Shown: piece by piece, positions 36,849 to 46,635 of the stretch
Numbering within the stretch: position 1 is the stretch's first letter
Layout of the letters: the number at the start of each line of letters is the position of its first letter
Assembly: GCF_002368335.1 (NCBI RefSeq)
Contig: NZ_AP018288.1
Span: forward strand, 3,739,044-3,803,043
Reading direction: 5' to 3'
Source: Nostoc sp. NIES-4103
GTDB taxonomy: Bacteria > Cyanobacteriota > Cyanobacteriia > Cyanobacteriales > Nostocaceae
Length of the DNA: 64,000 nt
Translations under genes and position numbers: made by a program
Notes under the pieces: model-generated
Database searches by the model: none
Told to the model about the DNA's origin: nothing
Seen by the model: only the letters and a program-made list of their open reading frames with translations

Positions 36849-38220
36849 TAGATCTTCGATCATAGGCGGCGGACGTGACCAGGAATCCACCGGTTTTGCT
36901 TGGTGGTCTGGTAACGCTCGCTTAATCAACCTATCCGGTAAACTACTTGGTGCCCACGTTGCCCATGCTGGTTTGATAGTCTTCTGGGCCGGAGCGATGA
37001 CTTTGTTTGAAGTCGCTCACTTCGTTCCTGAAAAGCCCATGTACGAGCAGGGCTTAATCTTGCTACCTCACCTCGCAACCTTGGGTTGGGGTGTTGGTGC
37101 TGGTGGTGAAGTTATCGACACCTTCCCCTACTTTGTTGTCGGTGTACTTCACCTAATTTCCTCAGCCGTATTGGGTTTTGGCGGTATTTATCATGCCGTC
37201 CGTGGCCCAGAAACCTTAGAAGAGTACTCCTCTTTCTTTGGTTACGACTGGAAAGACAAGAATAAGATGACCAACATCATCGGTTTCCACCTGATCATTT
37301 TAGGATGTGGTGCGCTGTTGTTGGTACTGAAGGCAATGTTCTTCGGTGGTTTGTACGACACCTGGGCACCTGGTGGTGGTGATGTTCGCGTCATTACTAA
37401 CCCAACACTCAACCCAGCAGTGATCTTCGGTTATCTGATCAAGTCTCCCTTCGGTGGCGACGGCTGGATTGTTAGCGTCGATAACCTAGAAGATGTTGTC
37501 GGCGGTCACATTTGGGTTGCCTTAATTTGTATTTCTGGCGGTATCTGGCATATCTTCACCAAGCCTTTTGGCTGGGCACGTCGTGCGTTCATCTGGTCTG
37601 GTGAAGCTTACCTCTCCTACAGCTTGGGTGCTTTGTCCTTGATGGGCTTCATCGCTTCCTGTATGGTTTGGTATAACAACACTGTTTACCCCAGCGAATT
37701 CTTTGGCCCCACTGGCCCTGAAGCTTCTCAAGCTCAAGCTCTTACTTTCCTAATCCGTGACCAACGCTTAGGTGCTAACGTCGGTTCTGCACAAGGCCCC
37801 ACAGGTCTAGGTAAATACTTGATGCGCTCTCCTACTGGTGAAATCATCTTCGGTGGTGAAACCATGCGCTTCTGGGATTTCCGTGGCCCTTGGTTAGAGC
37901 CTCTACGTGGCCCCAACGGTCTGGACTTAGACAAAATTAAGAAGGATATTCAGCCTTGGCAAGCTCGTCGCGCCGCTGAATACATGACCCATGCTCCTTT
38001 GGGTTCTTTGAACTCTGTGGGTGGTGTGGCTACTGAAATCAACTCCTTCAACTACGTGTCTCCCCGCGCTTGGTTGGCAACTTCTCACTTCGTATTAGGC
38101 TTCTTCTTCTTGATTGGTCACTTGTGGCACGCTGGACGCGCCCGCGCTGCTGCTGGTGGTTTCGAGAAAGGTATTGACCGTGAGACTGAGCCAGTATTGT
38201 TCATGAACGACCTTGACTAG
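36832..38220 (+). CDS. psbC: Photosystem II CP43 chlorophyll apoprotein
   Basis: The GTG at 36832 is chosen as start (VVTLSNRSSIIGGGRDQEST), preceded by GAAGAGG; the ATG at 36805 lies within psbD and would add a nine-residue foreign tail. The product is 462 aa with six membrane helices, the large lumenal loop and the conserved GGETMRFWDFRGPWLEPLRG containing the Arg that contacts the oxygen-evolving cluster. CP43 is the inner antenna of photosystem II. Overlap with psbD is 17 bp, matching the arrangement conserved from cyanobacteria to plastids. A strong hairpin terminator follows at 38259. Confidence 0.98.
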   Translation: MVTLSNRSSIIGGGRDQESTGFAWWSGNARLINLSGKLLGAHVAHAGLIVFWAGAMTLFEVAHFVPEKPMYEQGLILLPHLATLGWGVGAGGEVIDTFPYFVVGVLHLISSAVLGFGGIYHAVRGPETLEEYSSFFGYDWKDKNKMTNIIGFHLIILGCGALLLVLKAMFFGGLYDTWAPGGGDVRVITNPTLNPAVIFGYLIKSPFGGDGWIVSVDNLEDVVGGHIWVALICISGGIWHIFTKPFGWARRAFIWSGEAYLSYSLGALSLMGFIASCMVWYNNTVYPSEFFGPTGPEASQAQALTFLIRDQRLGANVGSAQGPTGLGKYLMRSPTGEIIFGGETMRFWDFRGPWLEPLRGPNGLDLDKIKKDIQPWQARRAAEYMTHAPLGSLNSVGGVATEINSFNYVSPRAWLATSHFVLGFFFLIGHLWHAGRARAAAGGFEKGIDRETEPVLFMNDLD

Positions 38221-38258
38221 GTTGCAAATTTTTCATCACTGACAATCAAATACTTTAT

Positions 38259-38290
38259 AAGCTCTTGTGTAAAAGCAAGAGCTTTTTTCT
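38259..38290 (+). terminator. Intrinsic terminator of psbDC
   Basis: AAGCTCTTG ... CAAGAGCTT stem (38259-38284) with an 8-nt loop and a run of T residues, 39 bp after the psbC stop. Confidence 0.85.
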
Positions 38291-38326
38291 ATTAATATAT
38301 ATTTCGATTTTTTACCAGTCTGGAGG

Positions 38327-38638
38327 ATGCCCAAGACTAGTGATGCAATAAAGATCATTAACAAGATTACTAGTAGCGACCCTGAACTTGAAGCAATGGT
38401 CGAGGAAGCCTCTATAAATGCAGAAGTAGCACAGCTAATTTATGAAGCCAGAACAAAAGCGGGGTTAACACAGAAACAGCTGGCTGAACTTGTTGGTACA
38501 AAACAGCCTGTAATTGCACGGCTTGAAGATGCTGATTACGAAGGACACTCCCTTTCGATGCTGCAAAAAATCGCTCACGCTCTCAATCAAAAGGTAGTGA
38601 TTCAGCTTGCTCCAATAGGACATGAGCAAAGTGCATAG
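38327..38638 (+). CDS. Solitary HigA-like XRE transcriptional regulator
   Basis: The 103-aa protein has an XRE helix-turn-helix in the C-terminal half: IYEARTKAGLTQKQLAELVG, then TKQPVIARLED. The family is that of HigA-type antitoxins, but no RelE/HigB toxin gene lies on either side. The ATG at 38327 abuts GGAGG directly, an unusually short spacing, so translation may begin inefficiently or at another codon. It follows the psbC terminator and probably has its own promoter. It could be an orphan antitoxin or a regulator of another locus. Confidence 0.85.
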   Translation: MPKTSDAIKIINKITSSDPELEAMVEEASINAEVAQLIYEARTKAGLTQKQLAELVGTKQPVIARLEDADYEGHSLSMLQKIAHALNQKVVIQLAPIGHEQSA

Positions 38639-38734
38639 GGCGTTTTAGTGGCAATGAAAATGATTTCTAAATCTCTCATGAATGATTTAGGATTGCTATA
38701 TGAATGGTACAAGGCAAAAACAAGTATTTACTAT

Positions 38735-39598
38735 TCAACCTGCTCCTACATTCATTGCTGCTAAAATAGCTTTTTGACTAACTTCTTTGTAAACAGTGTC
38801 TAAATATTTCATTACTACGTCACTTGAGGTTAAATTGACTGCGTTTTCCTCTCCCTTAGCCAGGGGAATTGCACCCAATACATCTAATACTGTCTCACTA
38901 CTCGATGGTGCAATCACTACTAGAGATGACTCTAGCGGCTCATGATATTGCCAGAAATCACTAATTTTTACAGAGTGTTGTGTAGTGGGGATGAGTTGTT
39001 GAGTATCAGGCGTTTCCGGTGCAGCAGCTTCAACTTTAGCGCCACGTAACTGACGTAAGTCACTAATAATTTGTTCTTTGGTGCGTCCGCGTAATTGAAA
39101 GAGTACAAATGGGTCTTCACTGAAGCGATCGCCTAACTGATAGTATACTGCACCTACATGTTTACAAGGGTTTGCTTTATCTGGACAAGAGCATTTACTG
39201 TGAACATCACCCAAGGTAAAAGGAAATAATGAAAGTCCGTTGGTTGTAAATACTTCTTCTATATTTTGTGGCATTTCTCCCGCCAATAATTTAGCAGCAA
39301 ACACCGCTTTGTGAGACATTGTTTCTATGACGTATCCCCATTCTTCATCAGTAAAAGCATTCAGGGATAGAGAAACTTTGTAAGGTTCTGCTTCACTACC
39401 TTGTACTCTAGCTAATACTTTTGCACCTTTAAATTCGATACTCAAGACGTTTCCCTGACGAGCATAATTTCTTGCTCGTTCTAAACGCTTTTTGAAGCGA
39501 TAGGAATCGAGTAGATCTAGCCATCTTTGTGACCACCATTCTCGACTGGCTTGAAGAGTGTAATTTGTCATTGTTGTTACTATCAATATTTTTATCAC
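38735..39598 (-). CDS. SWIM zinc-finger protein
   Basis: The 287-aa product (or 278 from the ATG at 39571, MTNYTLQASREWWSQ, a more usual beginning) carries a SWIM-type zinc finger, CSCPDKANPCKHVGAVYY, pattern C-x-C-x(n)-C-x-H. SWIM domains bind nucleic acid or protein. It starts 34-60 bp after the SNF2 helicase stop on the same strand, and SWIM-SNF2 pairs are common in bacteria, so the two probably form a functional unit acting on DNA. The C-terminal third has a Ser/Thr-rich stretch and no other domain I recognise. Confidence 0.9.
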   Translation of the reverse strand: MIKILIVTTMTNYTLQASREWWSQRWLDLLDSYRFKKRLERARNYARQGNVLSIEFKGAKVLARVQGSEAEPYKVSLSLNAFTDEEWGYVIETMSHKAVFAAKLLAGEMPQNIEEVFTTNGLSLFPFTLGDVHSKCSCPDKANPCKHVGAVYYQLGDRFSEDPFVLFQLRGRTKEQIISDLRQLRGAKVEAAAPETPDTQQLIPTTQHSVKISDFWQYHEPLESSLVVIAPSSSETVLDVLGAIPLAKGEENAVNLTSSDVVMKYLDTVYKEVSQKAILAAMNVGAG

Positions 39599-39631
39599 GC
39601 AGAGCCGCAGAGTCGCACAGAAGAGAAGAGT

Positions 39632-42600
39632 TTATTCTGAATCTTCATCAATGATTGCGTTGCGGTCAAGGATTAGTAAGTTACGGAGTTGGTTTGTGTC
39701 CATTTCGGTTAGCCACTCTTCTCCTGCACTAACTACTTGTTCAGCGAGTTGTTTTTTACTTTCAATCATGTCATGAATTTTCTCTTCTAAAGTGCCAGTA
39801 CAGACAAATTTATGCACTTGGACGTTACGGGTTTGACCGATACGAAATACTCTATCTGTGGCTTGATTTTCTACAGCGGGATTCCACCATCTATCGAAAT
39901 GGAATACATGGTTTGCTCTTGTTAAATTCAGTCCTACACCACCAGCTTTGAGAGAAAGAATCATAATTGGAGGGCCTTGAGGGTCGTGTTGGAAACGGTC
40001 AATCATTTCCTCACGTTGTTTTTTACTGGTACTACCATATAAAAACAATATTTCTCTTCCTAGCTGTTTTTCTAAATGAGGTTTGAGTAACTTGCCCCAT
40101 TCAGCAAATTGTGTGAAAATTAAAGCGCGATCGCCTTCTGCTAAAGCTACATCTAACATCTCTTCTAGCCGTTGTAATTTGGCTGAATGATGTTGTGCTA
40201 AGGAGTCGGCTTTTAAATATTGAGATGGGTGATTGCAGATTTGTTTAAGTTTAACTAATAAAGCTAAAATCATTCCTCGACGTTGCAATCCTTCGGCAGA
40301 TTCAATATCTGTTAAAGATGCTTCTACTACTTGTTGATAAAGGGTAGCTTGTTCGGGAGTGAGTCCACAAAATACAGTCATTTCTTGCTTATCTGGCAAG
40401 TCTTGAATGATTTCCCGGTCTGTTTTCAAACGGCGTAGAATAAAAGGCTGTACTAAAGAACGTAATTGATTCAAAGAAGCTGCATCACCATACTTTTCAA
40501 TTGGCATGGCAAAGCGCCGTTGGAAAAATTGCCGATTGCCTAAATAACCAGGATTGAGGAAATCTAAAATTGACCACAATTCTTGCAGTCTGTTTTCCAC
40601 TGGTGTCCCCGTCAAAGCAATACGAAATGTTGCTTCTAATTGCCGCGCTGCTTGCGATTGCTTTGCTTCTGGGTTTTTCACATTCTGGGCTTCATCTAAA
40701 ACAATTGCTTGCCAAGAAACGCCTTGTAGTGATTTAACATCTCGATGAATCAGTGAGTAGCTGGTAATCACTAAATCATGTTTTTTGACTGTTTCTATAA
40801 AGTTTTTACCTTTGGGGCGTTTGTCACCGTGATATTGCAAAACTTTGAGCGTGGGGGCAAATCTTTTAACTTCTCTTTCCCAGTTACTTAAAACAGAAGT
40901 AGGGCAAACTAATAAAGTAGGCTTTTCTAGTGTATCTTGTTCTTTAAGATGTAAGAGAAAGGCAATAAACTGAATGGTCTTTCCTAAGCCCATATCGTCA
41001 GCGAGACAGGCACCCAAACCCCAACGTTCCAGGAAAGCTAGCCAAGCCGCGCCCCGTTCTTGATATGGTCGTAACTGTCCTTGAAAGCCGGCTGGTGTGG
41101 GCAAAGGTGCGATCGCTTGATTGTTTGTCAGCGCGCCAATCAATTCTTGCAATGCCCCAGAGGCTTCAAAGCTGACCACTGGTAATTTTTCTACTACTTG
41201 CGTATCCCCTGTACTGAGGCGCAAAGCATCTTCTAAGGAAAGGGACATTTGGTCTTTACGGGAGGCAAAAAAGGCTTGGGCTGTTTTAATATCTTGGGGG
41301 CGTAACTCCACCCATTCACCATTAATTTCTACTAGTGGACTCTTCAACGCCACCAACCTGTCAAATTGGGCTTTAGAAATCGTTTGTCCGCCAATAGCCA
41401 ATTGCCACTGAAAATTCAGTAGACTTTGTAAACCCAAGCGTCCTTGCTTTGTATTTGGAGTTTCGGCACTAATTTTTAAACCCAAACGGTTCGCCCATCC
41501 TTCGCGGTTCGCCAAACTGGGAGGTAAAATCACACCCAAACCGCTATCTTCAAACCTCCAAGCCACAGACTTGATAAACTCGTATGCTTGTAAAGGGTTG
41601 AGGCGGCAAGATTGGGGAGATGCGGTTTCTAGGCTGGGGGCGATCGCAGGATACAATCGAGAAGCTAACCCCAAACCCCGTAAAAATGTTTCTTGGGGTT
41701 GGGCAATTGTGCGATTTTGATAAATCAATTGTTCAACTGGATGTTCCCAAATAGTTGCCGCATCTACCACAAACTCCGGATCGTCAGTTGCTTGGAGAAA
41801 ATACGCCAAAAGCCAATCTGTTTCCCCACCTTCCGGAGACAACAATTGAAAACAAGTACGAAATAGAGGTTTTCCAGCCAATTGGTATTGTAACGGCAAA
41901 GTCCAAGCTTTCAGCGCTGCTTCCAGACGTTCCGCCCCTATTGCATCTGCATTGACTGTACCAGATGCGCTAGTTAAAGCTTGTAACCACTGTCGCACCG
42001 CAGGTGGTAAAGACGCCATCACCCTAGTTTCAATGACAGGTTGAGAACCCACCATCTCTCGCACTTGGGCATCTATCGTACTGTTGAGAAATCCCAGCAA
42101 TAATTCTTGAGGTTCAGTCGGTAAGTCTACATATATTGGGGATTGGGGATTAGGGATTGGGGATTGGGAAACATCCCCAGTCCCCAGTACCCAGTCACCA
42201 GTACCTAGTCCCCAGTCCCCAGTCCCCAGTCCCCCATAAGTCCGACAAGCCAATGGCATTTTCGTTGCAAATTTCTCCAAGCGGGTGCTGTCTACAGCAC
42301 TGTCTAATAGTACTTGCCACTTGGCAATGATAGAACCGTCGAGTTGCCGCTGAATGCTTGGTAAATACTTAGAACGTGAGATTAAGTCTAAACTCCAACG
42401 GGCAATTTGTGACCAAAAGCGTAAATCACCACTTAAAAAAGTATCTTCCCCGTTAACAGCATTCAAGGGGATAGAAGTAAGAAATTTAATTGCTTCGGTT
42501 GGGTTGAGACAAAAACCCTCGACTCGCCAGGGTTGTAAATATGGTCCTGAGTCTGTTTCCAATGCCAAGCTACCAGAATGTACTGGGGAAAGGGTTACTA

Positions 42601-42928
42601 TCCCTGAGTCACTGTTTTCTTGAATATGAGTTGGTAAAGCAATGATTTGGGTGTGTGTCGGGATTATTTGAGTAGGACTTACAGTTTTGCGTGTTCGCCC
42701 ATTGGCAGGTACAGCAGCTTGGGCTGGTTGTATGGAGTTGGGAATTGTTATTTTTTGTAAACGTAACCACTCACCTAACTCGGCTGCTGTCATGGAAAGT
42801 GGATTTACTGGTATATCTGTAGACACATTGCTATCGAAATTCACCGCAGGCGATCGCCAAGTTTCACCCCAAATAAATAAACAACCATTTTGATTTTTTA
42901 GTAACCAATTACCGTGTAAAATTGCCAT
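39632..42928 (-). CDS. SNF2-family DEAD/DEAH helicase with in-frame STRR insertion
   Basis: This 1098-aa protein contains a full SNF2 ATPase in its C-terminal half: motif I DDMGLGKTIQFIAFL, Ia PTSVLSNWEREV, II VLDEAQNVKN, III LTGTPVENR, then FILRRLKTD, V KAGGVGLNLTRAN and VI QATDRVFRIGQ. The N-terminal half is the domain usual in bacterial SNF2 proteins partnered with SWIM proteins. Residues about 229-267 (nt 42128-42240) are encoded by CCCCAGT heptamers and read GLGTGDW repeats plus SPIPNPQSPI; this insertion keeps the frame. The enzyme probably remodels protein-DNA complexes; substrate unknown. The start ATG lies before an AT-rich leader. Confidence 0.95.
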   Translation of the reverse strand: MAILHGNWLLKNQNGCLFIWGETWRSPAVNFDSNVSTDIPVNPLSMTAAELGEWLRLQKITIPNSIQPAQAAVPANGRTRKTVSPTQIIPTHTQIIALPTHIQENSDSGIVTLSPVHSGSLALETDSGPYLQPWRVEGFCLNPTEAIKFLTSIPLNAVNGEDTFLSGDLRFWSQIARWSLDLISRSKYLPSIQRQLDGSIIAKWQVLLDSAVDSTRLEKFATKMPLACRTYGGLGTGDWGLGTGDWVLGTGDVSQSPIPNPQSPIYVDLPTEPQELLLGFLNSTIDAQVREMVGSQPVIETRVMASLPPAVRQWLQALTSASGTVNADAIGAERLEAALKAWTLPLQYQLAGKPLFRTCFQLLSPEGGETDWLLAYFLQATDDPEFVVDAATIWEHPVEQLIYQNRTIAQPQETFLRGLGLASRLYPAIAPSLETASPQSCRLNPLQAYEFIKSVAWRFEDSGLGVILPPSLANREGWANRLGLKISAETPNTKQGRLGLQSLLNFQWQLAIGGQTISKAQFDRLVALKSPLVEINGEWVELRPQDIKTAQAFFASRKDQMSLSLEDALRLSTGDTQVVEKLPVVSFEASGALQELIGALTNNQAIAPLPTPAGFQGQLRPYQERGAAWLAFLERWGLGACLADDMGLGKTIQFIAFLLHLKEQDTLEKPTLLVCPTSVLSNWEREVKRFAPTLKVLQYHGDKRPKGKNFIETVKKHDLVITSYSLIHRDVKSLQGVSWQAIVLDEAQNVKNPEAKQSQAARQLEATFRIALTGTPVENRLQELWSILDFLNPGYLGNRQFFQRRFAMPIEKYGDAASLNQLRSLVQPFILRRLKTDREIIQDLPDKQEMTVFCGLTPEQATLYQQVVEASLTDIESAEGLQRRGMILALLVKLKQICNHPSQYLKADSLAQHHSAKLQRLEEMLDVALAEGDRALIFTQFAEWGKLLKPHLEKQLGREILFLYGSTSKKQREEMIDRFQHDPQGPPIMILSLKAGGVGLNLTRANHVFHFDRWWNPAVENQATDRVFRIGQTRNVQVHKFVCTGTLEEKIHDMIESKKQLAEQVVSAGEEWLTEMDTNQLRNLLILDRNAIIDEDSE
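42128..42240. repeat. STRR heptamer array inside the SNF2 gene
   Basis: Units of GGGGATT (left) and CCCCAGT (right) separated by AAACATC; length is such that the reading frame continues. The array encodes a Gly/Trp/Thr-rich loop. Confidence 0.92.
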
Positions 42929-43072
42929 TTGCCAAACTACTCAGATTTTTTGAAACTAAAGTAATGAAACAGTATAATTTCTAATTTGATAATTTTTCTC
43001 AGTTGAATCTTGAACCAAATAGTGAAACAATAAATACATTAAATAGAAGAGACATTATAAACATTAGTAGTA

Positions 43073-43621
43073 ATGAAATTTCCCCTTAATAAAGTTTTAA
43101 ACAATGGGACGACAGTAGAACTAGATTATATGCGGCCTCAAGAACAGGAGGTTGTCAGGGCATTATTAAATGATGTAATTCTTGAAGGTAAGACCTATCC
43201 CCAAAAGCAACCCCTCTCTTTGGCAGAATTTGCAACATACTGGTTGAGTCAAGATGCCTTTGTTGTTAGGGCATCTGGCCAAAAAGCTACATCCAAACCC
43301 CAAGAAGTATTGGGCGCGTTTTATCTCAAGCCCAACTTTCCAGGCCGGTGTAGCCATATTTGCAACGCTGGTTTTATTGTACAACCTGGGTTGCGAAGTC
43401 AGGGTATAGGGCGGTTCATGGGAGAGTCGATGTTGTTGATAGCCGCTAGCCTGGGATACGAGGCTGTGATGTTCAATTTGGTATTTGAAAGTAATATACC
43501 TTCAATTAAACTTTGGAAATCTTTGGGATTTGATATCATTGGAAGCATTCCCCATGCTGCAAAGCTAGCTGATGGACAAGTGGTAAACGCGCTTGTAATG
43601 TATCGCGCTTTGCGCGATTAG
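43073..43621 (+). CDS. GNAT family N-acetyltransferase
   Basis: The 182-aa protein has the acetyl-CoA binding motif GLRSQGIGRFMGESMLL (near 106-122), a beta-strand NAGFIVQP before it, and VFESNIPSIKLWKSLGFDII after it, the usual GNAT motif B. The N-terminal half contains MRPQEQEVVRALLNDVI. Substrate unknown; could be a protein, amine or antibiotic. It is followed after 100 bp by pnp. The leader is AT-rich without a strong ribosome-binding site. Confidence 0.92.
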   Translation: MKFPLNKVLNNGTTVELDYMRPQEQEVVRALLNDVILEGKTYPQKQPLSLAEFATYWLSQDAFVVRASGQKATSKPQEVLGAFYLKPNFPGRCSHICNAGFIVQPGLRSQGIGRFMGESMLLIAASLGYEAVMFNLVFESNIPSIKLWKSLGFDIIGSIPHAAKLADGQVVNALVMYRALRD

Positions 43622-43720
43622 GGCTTGTTACCCTTTGTATGTAACAAAAGCCAGCCACAGTGCATAAATGTTAGGATTGCCACAGAGAGAGAATAGAAAA
43701 AGAGAAGGAAAAAAAACTGA

Positions 43721-45877
43721 ATGGCAGAAGTTGATAAGTCAATATCCTTCGATGGAAGGGATATTCGACTGAAGGTAGGCCTATTAGCTCCCCAGGCTGG
43801 TGGGTCGGTTTTGATAGAATCAGGGGACACAGCAGTTTTAGTGACGGCTACGCGATCGCAAGCCAGAGAAGGCATTGATTTTCTTCCCCTGACAGTAGAT
43901 TATGAAGAAAGACTGTATGCAGCTGGTAGGATTCCCGGCGGGATCATGCGGCGGGAAGGTCGCCCACCAGAAAAAACAATTCTCACCAGCCGTCTTATAG
44001 ACCGTCCCTTGCGTCCTTTGTTTCCTTCATGGTTGCGGGATGACCTGCAAATTGTCGCCTTAACTTTGTCGATGGATGAACTAGTACCACCTGATGTACT
44101 AGCCGTGACTGGTGCTTCCATCGCTACCCTCATCGCCCAAATTCCTTTTGATGGGCCGATGGCAGCAGTAAGGGTAGGCTTAGTGGGAGATGATTTTGTA
44201 ATTAACCCCACCTATGCAGAAATTGAAGCCGGAGATTTGGATCTGGTAGTAGCAGGTTCCCCCCATGGCGTGATCATGGTGGAGGCGGGAGCTAATCAAT
44301 TACCAGAGCGAGATATTATTGAAGCGATTGATTTTGGCTACGAAGCAGTGCGAGATTTAATCAAAGCACAGCAAGATTTAGTGGCAGAACTAGGTCTAGA
44401 AATCGTGCAGCAAGCACCACCAGAAGTAGACCAGACGCTGGAAAATTATATCCGCGATCGCGCCAGCGATGAGATCAAAAAAATCTTAGCTCAATTTGAA
44501 TTGACTAAACCCGAACGCGATGCAGCTTTGGATGTCGTCAAAGAACAAATTGCCACTGCGATCGCAGAACTTCCAGAAGAAGACCCCATTCGAGTTGCTG
44601 CCACCACAGATAGTAAAGCACTGGGTAACACTTTTAAAGACATCACCAAAAAGTTCATGCGCCGTCAAATCATCGAAGACAACGTTCGCGTTGATGGTCG
44701 CAAACTCGATGAAGTGCGTCCGGTTTCTTGTCTAGTTGATGTTTTACCCAAACGAGTCCACGGCAGCGGTTTATTTAATCGCGGACTCACCCAGGTATTA
44801 TCTGCTTGTACCCTTGGTACACCAGGAGATGCCCAGAACCTCAACGATGACCTGCAAGTAGACCAATCGAAACGTTACCTACACCATTACAACTTCCCCC
44901 CCTTCTCCGTTGGCGAAACCAAGCCATTGCGTGCGCCAGGAAGACGGGAAATTGGTCATGGTGCTTTAGCGGAACGAGCGCTGTTACCTGTGCTACCACC
45001 AAAAGAGCAATTTCCGTATGTGATTCGGGTGGTTTCCGAAGTGCTTTCTTCCAACGGTTCCACCTCCATGGGTTCGGTGTGCGGTTCCACCTTGGCATTG
45101 ATGGATGCTGGTGTGCCAATTATTAAACCTGTTAGCGGTGCAGCTATGGGTTTAATTAAAGAAGGCGAAGAAGTCAGAGTTTTAACTGACATCCAGGGGA
45201 TTGAAGACTTTCTGGGTGACATGGACTTCAAAGTCGCCGGGACGGACAGTGGCATTACCGCCTTGCAAATGGATATGAAAATCTCCGGTTTGTCTATAGA
45301 CGTTATTGCCCAAGCCATCCACCAAGCGAAATCAGCCAGGTTGCACATTTTGGAAAAAATGCTGCAAACAATTGACCAACCACGCACAGAAACTTCACCA
45401 TATGCTCCGCGTCTGTTGACCATTAAGATTGATCCAGACATGATTGGTCTAGTCATCGGCCCCGGAGGTAAGACGATTAAAGGCATCACCGAAGAAACGG
45501 GAGCTAAAATTGACATCGAAGATGATGGTACGGTGACAATTTCGGCTTTGGATGAGGGTAAGGCGAAGAAAGCACGGAACATCATCCAAGGTATGACTCG
45601 CAAGCTACATGAAGGCGATGTCTACGTTGGTCGAGTGACTCGGATTATACCTATTGGTGCATTTGTGGAATTTCTGCCAGGCAAAGAAGGCATGATCCAC
45701 ATTTCTCAACTAGCTGACTACCGCGTTGGCAAAGTTGAAGATGAAGTAGCAGTCGGAGATGAAGTGATTGTCAAAGTGCGCGAGATTGACAATAAAGGAC
45801 GGATTAATCTCACACGCTTGGGTATCCACCCAGATCAGGCAGCTGCGGCGCGCGAAGCTGCGGCAGTGAATCGATAA
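43721..45877 (+). CDS. pnp: Polyribonucleotide nucleotidyltransferase (PNPase)
   Basis: The 718-aa protein has the complete PNPase layout: first RNase PH domain (RSQAREGIDFLPLTVDYEER), helical linker, second RNase PH domain (GTPGDAQNLNDD, FPPFSVGETK), KH domain (MIGLVIGPGGKTIKGI near 573) and S1 domain (GDVYVGRVTRIIPIGAFVEF near 633-700). The catalytic Asp pair region (FLGDMDFKVAGT) is present. It degrades RNA 3'-5' with phosphate and can add tails; it acts in the cytosol. AGAAGGA precedes the ATG. Two tandem hairpins follow the stop. Confidence 0.98.
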   Translation: MAEVDKSISFDGRDIRLKVGLLAPQAGGSVLIESGDTAVLVTATRSQAREGIDFLPLTVDYEERLYAAGRIPGGIMRREGRPPEKTILTSRLIDRPLRPLFPSWLRDDLQIVALTLSMDELVPPDVLAVTGASIATLIAQIPFDGPMAAVRVGLVGDDFVINPTYAEIEAGDLDLVVAGSPHGVIMVEAGANQLPERDIIEAIDFGYEAVRDLIKAQQDLVAELGLEIVQQAPPEVDQTLENYIRDRASDEIKKILAQFELTKPERDAALDVVKEQIATAIAELPEEDPIRVAATTDSKALGNTFKDITKKFMRRQIIEDNVRVDGRKLDEVRPVSCLVDVLPKRVHGSGLFNRGLTQVLSACTLGTPGDAQNLNDDLQVDQSKRYLHHYNFPPFSVGETKPLRAPGRREIGHGALAERALLPVLPPKEQFPYVIRVVSEVLSSNGSTSMGSVCGSTLALMDAGVPIIKPVSGAAMGLIKEGEEVRVLTDIQGIEDFLGDMDFKVAGTDSGITALQMDMKISGLSIDVIAQAIHQAKSARLHILEKMLQTIDQPRTETSPYAPRLLTIKIDPDMIGLVIGPGGKTIKGITEETGAKIDIEDDGTVTISALDEGKAKKARNIIQGMTRKLHEGDVYVGRVTRIIPIGAFVEFLPGKEGMIHISQLADYRVGKVEDEVAVGDEVIVKVREIDNKGRINLTRLGIHPDQAAAAREAAAVNR

Positions 45878-45887
45878 ATCGATTTAG

Positions 45888-45945
45888 GATTTTAGATTTG
45901 ATCTAAAATCCGCGATGCCTTTATAGTAGGCATCGCCGTAGCTTT
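45888..45945 (+). terminator. Tandem hairpins after pnp
   Basis: The first stem GGATTTTAGAT/ATCTAAAATCC (45887-45911) and the second stem GCGATGCCT/AGGCATCGC (45912-45936), the latter followed by CGTAGCTTTTT. Probable intrinsic terminator of pnp. Confidence 0.75.
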
Positions 45946-46107
45946 TTAACCCACATTCTGCACCTAGTATTTTCACATATCCCTCTCCTCAGAAGAGGGC
46001 TATAAAACTCCAATTTGATTTTTGAAAACATACTGAGACTAAGAAGCCTGTTTTATCAGGTTTTGTCTGAAATCATGTTGAGAAATCAGATAGTATTCAT
46101 ATCATAA

Positions 46108-46635
46108 CTATAAGTATTTATTTAGACTAACCCTATCTAGAGGTTCAGTGACAATATTATTTATTCCAATCATCTGACTTAGTACTAAAAGACCTGCTTG
46201 GTGAAATTTATCACCCCCTGTTGATGCTGAATAATATGCTAAAACATAAGGATTAATATTGTTCTCAAAAAAATCAATAGCAGTTTTTAAGACACAAGAA
46301 TCAGTATCTATTCCACAAATAAATACTTTTTGGATATTGTTTTTATTTAGCAAATCTAATGTCTCTTGGTTACAAGCAGTATATATAGTTTTATCAACAA
46401 TTATTTGGGCAAATGGTTCAATTTCACCCACAATTTTTTGCTGAATTGGTGATATGAGTTCATGCCAATTTAGATATTTAACATAAGGGCTGTAAGGCGT
46501 ATTTATAAATCTTGTAAATATGACATAATCAAAGATATTTTCCTTTAATAAAGATTTCACCCTTGATGGAATATGGCTTGTATTTTGAGTGATAAATCCA
46601 TTTTGAATATCAATGATAAATAGACAAGAGTTCAT
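46108..46635 (-). CDS. Isochorismatase-like cysteine hydrolase
   Basis: The start is placed at ATG 46635 (MNSCLFIIDIQNGF); the 31 codons before it translate repeat DNA. The product is 175 aa. Family motifs: FIIDIQNGFI with the catalytic Asp, VDKTIYTACNQETL with the Lys, and ICGIDTDSCVLKTAIDFFE with the nucleophilic Cys. The superfamily includes nicotinamidases and isochorismatases; this subgroup (GIDTDSCV) is generally annotated as hydrolase of unknown substrate. The methyltransferase upstream on the same strand is separated by about 160 bp of repeat sequence. Confidence 0.88.
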   Translation of the reverse strand: MNSCLFIIDIQNGFITQNTSHIPSRVKSLLKENIFDYVIFTRFINTPYSPYVKYLNWHELISPIQQKIVGEIEPFAQIIVDKTIYTACNQETLDLLNKNNIQKVFICGIDTDSCVLKTAIDFFENNINPYVLAYYSASTGGDKFHQAGLLVLSQMIGINNIVTEPLDRVSLNKYL

